NCBI GenBank assembly: GCA_937875295.1
Contig: CALLXS010000090.1
Span: 1-17,644, forward strand
Length of the DNA: 17,644 bases
Source of the DNA: an uncultured bacterium
Lineage (GTDB): Bacteria > Bacteroidota > Ignavibacteria > Kapaibacteriales > UBA2268
Direction of reading: 5' to 3'
Under the pieces are notes generated by a model. It was not told where the DNA came from. It saw only the letters and a program-made list of their open reading frames with translations, and did not search any database. Both the position numbers and the translations under genes were made by a program. Shown in pieces: positions 1-6,478 of this stretch; the first letter of the stretch is position 1, and each line of letters opens with the position of its first letter.

Positions 1-1645
1 CATATTTATTAGGAACAGTAATAAGTTCAGCATAAAAATTTGGATCGCTTTGACTTACATAATTTTTAATTTTATCTGAAATATTTTTATCTATATAATA
101 TTTTTCATTTGGAAATAAATATCTATGCTTTAAATAAAATTCATCTATTTCGCCAAGCCTTTTATACATAGATAATCGCGTCAATTCTAAATTATTTTCT
201 TTCGGAATAAATGATAATGCTACAATAAGCGAAAATTCTTCATCATTAAATTTATCAACAATATCTGGGATTAATTTGCAAGCATTATATAAATTATTAA
301 AGTTAGAATAATCATCAGGATAATTTTCTTTTAAATAATCTTTAATAAAAGATTTGTTTTCTTCGGTAAGACCTAATTCCTGCGTTCCTTTGGTCAAATA
401 CAAATTATATCTTAGCAAATTATAACAAGATGAATCAAAAGAATAAATCTCATTACATTTTTTATTAAACAGCGCATTTTCGTCATATCCAAAAGCTAAA
501 CAGTGCAACATATTTTCCTGTTTTTTAGATAAATTCCCCTTAAGGATATTATATGCTCTTTTAGTTAATTCCTTTTTAATATTTGGGCTTTTAGTGTCGA
601 TGGATTTTATATCAGAATATATTAACTTCTGAATACCATGAGTATCTTTTAAGAATTCATTTGCAGAATAGCCCGAAGGTACTAATGGGATAATTTCTGC
701 TAAATCTTTTTCAGAAAAATATTTTAGCTCGATATGCTTAATTTTATCTATAAATTGCGGCTTTTGCTTTTGTATATATCTGGAAATAGAAGATCTAACT
801 GAATAAATAAAACGAAAATCAAAAAAATCTGATACTTTTATTGTAGGGTCTGTAAATGAAATATTATATGATGTGAATTCATTAAAATTAGTATTATAAG
901 CATATTCAAAAAGATTATCAAAGAGCAATATATTAATCGATTCATTAATAAAATCACAATTATCAAAAGTTATAAGTATTTTAACTTTTTCAGTAGGGCG
1001 GATTCCTTCAATTGAACCAGAAGTAATTTCGGGATAAAATATATTCATTAAATCGACAATAAGCGATTCTGTGCTAACTTTGTCCGGAGTAAGCAAAAGC
1101 CTTTGAATACTTTTTTTTGTATAATTTTCTTTTACATATTCCTTTACTAATGGCAATTTTTCTTGAATAAATATATTATTTTCTTTTCTATAGCCGAATG
1201 AATTATATCTAAATATATCTCTATAATATTCTGCTATTTCAGAATTATTTTCTATTAGCCTATCAAATTCATTATTAAATTGTTCATAATTATATTCAGC
1301 TTCATTTAAGTCTAATGAAGAAAACAATTCATTAGAAGAATTCTTTTTATTTTTTGTAGAAAATACGTTAATTTTAGTAAAATGGAATAAATCTACAGCA
1401 AAAATTGCATTTTTGTCGTCATTTTCACTTGTAATATTAATTGTTGCAGAGATTGCACTAGATTTTAATTCTTCAGGTTTTGTGGTTTTTTTTTGTCTCT
1501 CCGAAATATCGTTATTTACATACTTAATTACTTCTGATTTCCCACATCCTGGAGGTCCATTCAAAATGACAATAGGAGAAACCAATTCATTAGAATTTAG
1601 TTCTTTTAAAATTTTTTCTGCGATATTTTTATAGAAAACACACAT
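1..1645 (-). CDS. P-loop ATPase of unknown family, partial (C-terminus beyond the left edge)
   Basis: An open frame of at least 548 codons runs leftward from an ATG at 1645 to the window edge without a stop. The protein has a clear Walker A motif, GPPGCGKS, at residues 30-37. A Walker B-like strand, ILITFDNCD, lies near residues 223-231, with the acidic residue at D228. This spacing of about 190 residues is long, as in STAND/AAA-type NTPases with insertions. The rest is rich in Asn, Lys, Tyr and Glu and looks helical; I recognise no second domain. An in-frame ATG at 1684 would add 13 hydrophobic residues (MLQSGFTIFFSFV). I prefer 1645 because it gives a usual distance to Walker A, but the choice is open. 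The gene is transcribed away from the terminase gene at 1878. A role in defence or signalling is possible for such ATPases, but nothing seen here proves it. Confidence 0.8.
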   Translation of the reverse strand, partial: MCVFYKNIAEKILKELNSNELVSPIVILNGPPGCGKSEVIKYVNNDISERQKKTTKPEELKSSAISATINITSENDDKNAIFAVDLFHFTKINVFSTKNKKNSSNELFSSLDLNEAEYNYEQFNNEFDRLIENNSEIAEYYRDIFRYNSFGYRKENNIFIQEKLPLVKEYVKENYTKKSIQRLLLTPDKVSTESLIVDLMNIFYPEITSGSIEGIRPTEKVKILITFDNCDFINESINILLFDNLFEYAYNTNFNEFTSYNISFTDPTIKVSDFFDFRFIYSVRSSISRYIQKQKPQFIDKIKHIELKYFSEKDLAEIIPLVPSGYSANEFLKDTHGIQKLIYSDIKSIDTKSPNIKKELTKRAYNILKGNLSKKQENMLHCLAFGYDENALFNKKCNEIYSFDSSCYNLLRYNLYLTKGTQELGLTEENKSFIKDYLKENYPDDYSNFNNLYNACKLIPDIVDKFNDEEFSLIVALSFIPKENNLELTRLSMYKRLGEIDEFYLKHRYLFPNEKYYIDKNISDKIKNYVSQSDPNFYAELITVPNKY

Positions 1646-1720
1646 TACAAAAGAGAAGAATATTGTAAAGCCACTTTGTAGCATTCTAATATAATATTTT
1701 TTTTGTTTTTATACTAAACA

Positions 1721-1733
1721 TTTTCATAATTTA
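1721..1733 (+). repeat. 13-bp direct repeat, copy 1
   Basis: TTTTCATAATTTA occurs here and again at 1771-1783, exactly 50 bp downstream. Both copies lie in the gap between the divergent ATPase and terminase genes, so they could be binding sites for a regulator. In DNA this AT-rich, chance is not excluded. Confidence 0.4.
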
Positions 1734-1770
1734 AATAAAAAAATTACATTTTAATTAAAAAAAATAAAAT

Positions 1771-1783
1771 TTTTCATAATTTA
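1771..1783 (+). repeat. 13-bp direct repeat, copy 2
   Basis: This is a perfect copy of the motif at 1721-1733. A third, degenerate copy (10 of 13 positions) follows at 1820-1832, giving offsets of 50 and 49 bp. Confidence 0.4.
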
Positions 1784-1877
1784 TCAATGTTTTTTAAATT
1801 ATTTAATTGCATCAATACAATTTCATATTTAATTTTGAATTTTTTTAGTGTTATAATTTTTATTTATTTAAATATAA

Positions 1878-3320
1878 ATGCTAATAGAAAATTCCATTAT
1901 AAAAAATATTTATCTGCTTTCCCCTATTCTTTTTGCAAAATTTGTAACTAATAATCAATATAAAGCTCCTATGCATATTAGATATTTAGAACAATATATT
2001 ATTCCTAAATTACTCAAAGGGAATGCTAGAATAATAATAAATATTCCACCTCGCCATGGCAAGAGCGAATTCTTGTCTAAATATTTACCTATATGGTATT
2101 TAATTAATTTCCATAATACACGTATTATTTTAACTTCTTATGGAAGCGATTTAGCAAAATTTTGGAGCAGACAAATTAAAGAACATATAGCCTTATATGG
2201 TAATAAAGCTACTGGTATTAAGCTAAATCCCAAAAATGCAGCAATAAATAGTTTCTCTATTCTAGGACATAATGGCGGAATGCAGGCAGTTGGAATAAAT
2301 GGTGCTCTTACAGGGAAAGGAGCAGACCTTATTATCATTGATGACCCTGTGAAAAATGATAAAGAAGCAAATAGTATTAATATTAGAAATAAATTATGGG
2401 AATGGTACAAAGCGACTCTTTATACTCGATTGGAGCCAAATGGAAGTATAATTTTAATTATGACTCGTTGGCATGAAGACGATCTATGCGGTAGAATTAT
2501 CAAACACAATAAATCTATTTCTAATAATGAAACTAATCTTTCAAATAATGAAATTGGTAATTGGGATAATATAATCTTACCATCTATTGCCGGAGATAAT
2601 TGTCCTCTCGGTAGAAAAATTGGTGAACCTCTCTGGAATAATAGATTTCCTATTGAAAAACTAAATGAATTAAGATTCACATTAGGGGATTACTGGTTCG
2701 AATCTCTTTATCAGCAATCACCATATTCTACAAAAGGTGGCATATTCAAATCAAATGAATTTAAGTATTTTAAATTTGTAGAAAATCAAAATATTGAAGT
2801 TAATAATAAAATAATTAGAAATGAAGATTTAAGGAAATTTATTACCGTTGATTTAGCTGCATCTTCAAAAGAAAATTCTGATTACACTGTTTTATTAGCT
2901 TTTGCATTAGATATAGATAATAATATTTATATTTTAGATATCTTAAGAGAGCATTTTGACACTTTAAATCATCAAGAAATAATTAAAGATTTATATTTTA
3001 AATGGAAACCTATTTCAGTCGGTATTGAAGCAGTTCAATATCAAAACGCTTTAGTGAGAAGTGTCTCTGCAAATGGTATCCCAGCTATTCCAATTCGTCC
3101 AAATAAAGATAAAATATCAAGGGCATTACCAATGCAAGCTAAATTAAATTCTGGATTAGTATATTTACCAAAATATGAGAATTGGGTAAATGAATTTTTA
3201 TCTGAATTAACTGCATTTCCTTATGGAAAAAATGATGACCAAGTTGATTGCTTTGCTTACATCAATGAATTAATTTCGCCTTATGGAAATAATTTTATAC
3301 CAACTGGAAGAAAATTGTAA
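1878..3320 (+). CDS. terL: Phage-type terminase large subunit (DNA-packaging ATPase/nuclease)
   Basis: This 480-residue protein is a full-length TerL: an N-terminal packaging ATPase joined to an RNase H-like nuclease that cuts concatemeric phage DNA at the capsid portal. The ATPase shows PPRHGKSE (residues 57-64, Walker A type), LIIIDD (151-156, Walker B) and LIMTRWHE (193-200, motif III/coupling). The nuclease domain keeps its acidic residues: D325 in ITVDLA, E384 in VGIEAV, and D454/D457 in KNDDQVDCF. No active-site residue is missing, so purifying selection or recent arrival is likely. The ATG at 1878 gives the usual N-terminal length before Walker A. A small Asn-rich gene follows after 29 bp. 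No small terminase, portal, capsid or tail gene is in the window, so this is an orphan terL here. It could be a prophage remnant, part of a gene-transfer-agent-like set located elsewhere, or a domesticated motor. Confidence 0.93.
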   Translation: MLIENSIIKNIYLLSPILFAKFVTNNQYKAPMHIRYLEQYIIPKLLKGNARIIINIPPRHGKSEFLSKYLPIWYLINFHNTRIILTSYGSDLAKFWSRQIKEHIALYGNKATGIKLNPKNAAINSFSILGHNGGMQAVGINGALTGKGADLIIIDDPVKNDKEANSINIRNKLWEWYKATLYTRLEPNGSIILIMTRWHEDDLCGRIIKHNKSISNNETNLSNNEIGNWDNIILPSIAGDNCPLGRKIGEPLWNNRFPIEKLNELRFTLGDYWFESLYQQSPYSTKGGIFKSNEFKYFKFVENQNIEVNNKIIRNEDLRKFITVDLAASSKENSDYTVLLAFALDIDNNIYILDILREHFDTLNHQEIIKDLYFKWKPISVGIEAVQYQNALVRSVSANGIPAIPIRPNKDKISRALPMQAKLNSGLVYLPKYENWVNEFLSELTAFPYGKNDDQVDCFAYINELISPYGNNFIPTGRKL

Positions 3321-3349
3321 TTTTATACTACTAAAACACTCTTAACAAC

Positions 3350-3646
3350 ATGAAAAAATTAACTAATTCTAATAATTCAATCGAAACAAATAATTTATAT
3401 TCCCTTCAAACAACTATTCAAAATTTAATATATGCTCTAAAAAATAATGCTGAAAAGAATAAAAACAATTTTGAGAATTTAAATATAAATGAAATAGCAA
3501 AACTTATAGTTTCTATTAATAAAATTAATTCAGAAATTCAAGAAAATTCTAATCATGCAGAACCACAAAACGAATTAATTTATAAAATTTATTCTAATCC
3601 AAAAACGTTAGATAAATTAATGGAATTAATAAAATTGATTGATTAA
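3350..3646 (+). CDS. Small Asn/Lys/Glu-rich hypothetical protein downstream of terL
   Basis: I do not recognise this 98-residue protein. It is soluble, with no signal peptide or membrane segment, very rich in Asn, and probably mostly helical. Its C-terminal third (ELIYKIYSNPKTLDKLMELIKLID) looks like a short amphipathic helical module. The gene starts 29 bp after the terL stop on the same strand, so the two are probably co-transcribed. The classic order in phages puts the small terminase subunit before terL, so calling this TerS would be a guess. Its base composition matches the neighbours. It is likely to be expressed but its function is unknown. Confidence 0.6.
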   Translation: MKKLTNSNNSIETNNLYSLQTTIQNLIYALKNNAEKNKNNFENLNINEIAKLIVSINKINSEIQENSNHAEPQNELIYKIYSNPKTLDKLMELIKLID

Positions 3647-3711
3647 TCTATTATAATAAAATAAAGCTTTTTACGTATATCAAATATTAATTATTAGGGT
3701 ATTATCATTTA

Positions 3712-4932
3712 ATGATTTTCTCCAGAAAAATAGCTGATGAATTATTCAGAGCCTTCAATATCCAGAGGTGGAATGACCGTCTGCGTCCAATGCACTTGTA
3801 CGAAATGGATAAGCATTCCCTCAAAATGATTATCGCTTATTGCTTAGGCAGATACGAAGAAGATGCTGGCAAGGAAATCGATTGGATTAAAATAATTAAA
3901 TTTGGGATATATGAATTATTTCGTAGGATAATTATTTCCGATATTAAATCCCCTATCTATGATGAAATCAAAAAAGACCATATCGTATTTAAACAACTAA
4001 ACAAGCATATTTACGCAGAAATAGAAAAAATTATTCCCGATAAAAATATTCTCGAAGATATTTCTAATTATTTGTTTAGCGATATAGATAATTTACCTAA
4101 TGAAGAATTAGACATAAATTCACAAATCCTATCTGCAGCGCATAATTATGCAAGTTATATGGAATTTAATAATATTTATACAGTAAATCCATATAATTAT
4201 CAAAATTTAAAAATTCAAACAGAGTTGCTTAATAAATTAAGCAAACATAAGAAATTAATTGGAATACAAAAGCTAATGAACCGAGAATCTATTTCAAATT
4301 TTGTAGATCTCTGCGGACAGCTTAGATTTCAAATTCGGTGGTCTCAGACACCACGCATCCCCGAGACATCTGTTCTTGGACATTGCTTAATGGTTGCTAT
4401 TACTGGTTATTTCCTTACTATTGAATATACAGATTGCCCAAAGAGAATTTATAATAATTTTTTCTGTGGGATTTTTCACGATTTGCCGGAAGTAGCTACT
4501 CGTGATATTATTTCACCTGTAAAGCGTATTTCTAATGATTTGCAAAATTTAATTTCTGATATAGAAAAGAAATTATCTAATGAAGAAATTTATCCACTAC
4601 TTGAGCCACAATGGGTGCAAGAATTTAAATACTACACAGAAGATGAATTTTCAAATAAAATCATTAAAGATAATAAAATAATTAATAATTTGTCTATCAA
4701 AGAAATTTGTGAAAAATATGATTCGCAAGAATTTAATCCAATTGATGGCGAAATAGTAAGAGCAGCAGATAAATTTTCAGCTTTTCTTGAAGCATTTTAT
4801 TCGTGTGAAATTGGCATCAGAAGTAAAGATTTAGTCGATGCTGTGCAAGATATAAAATCAATTTATGGAAATAAAAAAATCCATACTATAGATTTCTCAG
4901 AGTTATACGAAAAATATGAGATTTCAAAATAA
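3712..4932 (+). CDS. HD-domain phosphohydrolase, duplicated HD fold (YfbR-like)
   Basis: This 406-residue protein belongs to the HD metal-dependent phosphohydrolases, close to the YfbR type of 5'-nucleotidase. The C-terminal half carries the full metal set: H224 in LGHCLMVA, the HD pair H256-D257 in FHDLPEVATRDI, and D353 in RAADKFSA. The N-terminal half begins like a YfbR domain (FNIQRWNDRLRP, EMDKHSLKMII). Where the HD motif should be it reads GIYELFRRIIISDI, so this copy is catalytically degenerate. The family reading is therefore an inactive plus an active HD domain, a layout I believe is known in this bacterial group. The substrate is probably a nucleotide or small phosphoester, but nothing here fixes it. 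The hesB-like gene follows after 39 bp on the same strand, suggesting co-transcription. The 65-bp gap from the small terL-linked gene may hold its own promoter. Confidence 0.85.
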   Translation: MIFSRKIADELFRAFNIQRWNDRLRPMHLYEMDKHSLKMIIAYCLGRYEEDAGKEIDWIKIIKFGIYELFRRIIISDIKSPIYDEIKKDHIVFKQLNKHIYAEIEKIIPDKNILEDISNYLFSDIDNLPNEELDINSQILSAAHNYASYMEFNNIYTVNPYNYQNLKIQTELLNKLSKHKKLIGIQKLMNRESISNFVDLCGQLRFQIRWSQTPRIPETSVLGHCLMVAITGYFLTIEYTDCPKRIYNNFFCGIFHDLPEVATRDIISPVKRISNDLQNLISDIEKKLSNEEIYPLLEPQWVQEFKYYTEDEFSNKIIKDNKIINNLSIKEICEKYDSQEFNPIDGEIVRAADKFSAFLEAFYSCEIGIRSKDLVDAVQDIKSIYGNKKIHTIDFSELYEKYEISK

Positions 4933-4971
4933 ATAAAAAAATAATTTCAAATTTATAAAATATTAAATAAT

Positions 4972-5349
4972 ATGGCAGAAATATATAAAATCAATAGCGG
5001 AATAGAAGGCGCCGACGAAAACGATGCCTTTATGATTACAAGCGATGCAATTAATGCAATAAAAGAAGTAATTAAAGAAAATAATGTTCCAGACGATTTC
5101 TACGTTCGAATCGCAACTGAATCAGGAGGTTGCTGTGGATTAAATTTTTACATTGAATTTGACAATGATTATGACAAGACAAGAGATAGGATTCTCGATG
5201 AACTAGGTGTGAAATTTATCGTCGATAATGAAACTATTTTTCAGCTTTTAGGCGTTACTTTAGACTTTGAGGTAACTGATGAGGATGCTGGATTCTTATT
5301 TAGAGGATTACGCGACGAAGGTCACGAGCACCACCATCACCATCATTAA
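4972..5349 (+). CDS. HesB/IscA-like protein with natural His-rich C-terminus
   Basis: This 125-residue protein has the A-type Fe-S carrier fold signature: a helix beginning ITSDAINAIKEVI (22-34), a strand with VRIATESGGCCGLNFYIEF (45-63), and the pattern of later strands. A-type carriers (IscA, SufA, ErpA) normally use one central cysteine plus a C-terminal CGC motif. Here the central site is a C54-C55 pair, while the C-terminal position reads DEDAGFLFRG with no cysteine. The chain then ends GHEHHHHHH (117-125), so seven His residues could bind Ni, Zn, Cu or Fe. Classical cluster transfer through three cysteines is therefore unlikely. A metal chaperone, a metal store or an alternative cluster carrier are possible roles. 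It ends just before a strong bidirectional terminator, so it closes the plus-strand unit. Confidence 0.82.
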   Translation: MAEIYKINSGIEGADENDAFMITSDAINAIKEVIKENNVPDDFYVRIATESGGCCGLNFYIEFDNDYDKTRDRILDELGVKFIVDNETIFQLLGVTLDFEVTDEDAGFLFRGLRDEGHEHHHHHH

Positions 5350-5361
5350 AATTGTCTATAA

Positions 5362-5394
5362 AAAAAAGGTTATTTTAAAAAAATAACCTTTTTT
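5362..5394. terminator. Bidirectional rho-independent terminator
   Basis: A perfect 15-bp inverted repeat (arms 5362-5376 and 5380-5394, loop of 3) has an A-run on the left and a T-run on the right, so it can terminate transcripts from both directions. It sits between the convergent hesB-like and DUF5683 genes. Its right arm overlaps the first two bases of the DUF5683 stop codon (5393-5395). Confidence 0.88.
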
Positions 5395-6013
5395 ACTTAA
5401 AAAAATTAACAGTAAAATTAATTCCAATTAAATTAGTATTTATGTTAGGTTGGATATTAAGCCCAATATCATCACTTACATTGAAATCAAAAAGGTGAGC
5501 CCCCACATAAGAATCGACTGCAGCGACAATGTAAAATCCAGCTAGTACAAATATTGAAATATCTCTATTGTCGCGATAAACCTCTCTTTGATTCTTTAGT
5601 ACAGTATGAATATTATCTCCAAAATTATTTTCATCAATCGCTAAATAATCATCAATTTCCTTTTGCTTTTTACTATATTTATTTTGATTATCAATAATAA
5701 AATAAGTGCTTGCAATCACTCCACCAGAAAATATTGGTATCTTCCAATATGATTCTACATAAAACTGTCCCCACCCCGGCAATACTAAACTTCTCCAAAT
5801 AGCACCCATTGGGGATTTAGTCATTTCAATATTTTTTGAATTATTTTTACTTGTAGATGCAATTTCTTCAGAGGTAATAAACTTAGTGGAATCACTTTTA
5901 ATAGAATCAGCAGCATTTATGTTTTCATCACAATAAGCAATAGCATTATTAAAGAAAATACATGCTAGTAAAAAATAAAATCCAAAAAGATTGAATTTAA
6001 TAAATTTTTGCAT
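5393..6013 (-). CDS. DUF5683 envelope protein with signal peptide
   Basis: This 206-residue protein starts with a hydrophobic signal sequence (about 1-27), followed by a Ser/Asn/Lys-rich segment. It then has SPMGAIWRSLVLPGWGQFY (67-85), the hallmark of DUF5683, a family found mainly in Bacteroidota and relatives with no known biochemical role. Two membrane-type segments follow, at about 91-106 and 152-170, with a charged stretch between them. The end (LIGINFTVNFF) alternates in a beta-strand manner and finishes with an aromatic residue, which would also suit an outer-membrane-facing strand. The start is 15 bp after the STAS gene stop, so the two are almost surely one transcript. The stop codon is embedded in the terminator. 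The placement suggests that the signalling genes upstream are linked to an envelope function, which is inference. Confidence 0.82.
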   Translation of the reverse strand: MQKFIKFNLFGFYFLLACIFFNNAIAYCDENINAADSIKSDSTKFITSEEIASTSKNNSKNIEMTKSPMGAIWRSLVLPGWGQFYVESYWKIPIFSGGVIASTYFIIDNQNKYSKKQKEIDDYLAIDENNFGDNIHTVLKNQREVYRDNRDISIFVLAGFYIVAAVDSYVGAHLFDFNVSDDIGLNIQPNINTNLIGINFTVNFFK

Positions 6014-6028
6014 TTTGCAATAAAATAT

Positions 6029-6373
6029 TTATTTAGTAATAGCTAAAACGGCATCATCAATGCTTTTTTCTATTGTAAAAATTAAGTTCAACTTAGTAGT
6101 TTCGAAGATTGATTTTAAATAATCACTTGGATTAGCTAAAATAACCTTTCCACCTTGTTTGTGGAAAATTGCATTAGCACTAAGAAGCACACCTAATGCC
6201 ATAGAGTTCAGGAAAGCAACTCCACTTAAATCTAAAATTGCTCTATGAGGTTCTTCATTAGCTACTTCTTTTAAGAATTTGCTTAGATTTTCAGTTTCTT
6301 CCCCGCCAATAAATTCGCCATTTAAGTTGACAATTATATAGCCAGGTTTAATTTCTTTTTTAATATTTGTCAT
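6029..6373 (-). CDS. STAS-domain anti-sigma factor antagonist-like protein
   Basis: This 114-residue protein is a single STAS domain of the SpoIIAA/RsbV type. The core reads ILDLSGVAFLNSMALGVLLSANA (46-68), where S57 matches the serine whose phosphorylation by an anti-sigma kinase switches these antagonists off. The later part, GGKVILANPSDYLKSIFETTKLNLIF, is the typical second half. In partner-switching systems such a protein releases a sigma factor by binding the anti-sigma factor. No RsbW-like kinase or PP2C phosphatase gene is in the window. The protein lies 105 bp after the hybrid kinase and 15 bp before the DUF5683 gene. It could belong to partner switching encoded elsewhere, or it could be a scaffold. 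Family assignment is firm; the pathway is not. Confidence 0.9.
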   Translation of the reverse strand: MTNIKKEIKPGYIIVNLNGEFIGGEETENLSKFLKEVANEEPHRAILDLSGVAFLNSMALGVLLSANAIFHKQGGKVILANPSDYLKSIFETTKLNLIFTIEKSIDDAVLAITK

Positions 6374-6478
6374 TATTTTCTTATTTTTTTAATAAATATT
6401 ATTATTCTGCAATAGACGTAATAATAGTATACTTATTAATTTGATAAATTGATTTTTATTTTATTTGCAAATTTTAAC

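Larger units (their letters stand above)
1646..1877. promoter_or_regulatory. Divergent AT-rich intergenic region between the ATPase and terminase genes
   Basis: These 232 bp separate two divergent genes and must hold promoters for both. The sequence is almost only A and T. It contains two perfect 13-bp direct repeats (1721 and 1771) and a degenerate third at 1820. Toward terL, a TTTG at 1834-1837 and a TATAAT at 1852-1857 are candidate promoter elements, but their spacing is short for either the Bacteroidota or the sigma-70 pattern. I see no gene or stable hairpin. Confidence 0.45.

Noticed and set aside
1413..1634. A plus-strand 73-codon frame.
   Set aside because: It lies antisense inside the P-loop ATPase gene; the minus-strand reading has the Walker motif and is much longer.
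2138..2680. Two minus-strand frames of 86-90 codons.
   Set aside because: They are antisense to terL, whose motifs prove the plus-strand reading.
1878..3646. A complete prophage.
   Set aside because: Only terL and one small gene are present; no structural, lysis or integration genes or attachment-site repeats are visible.
5323..5349. The His-rich end of the HesB-like protein looks like an engineered purification tag.
   Set aside because: The codons mix CAC and CAT, the preceding residues (RDEGHE) are not a vector linker, the stop is TAA, and a native-looking terminator follows in AT-rich DNA, so a natural tail is more likely.
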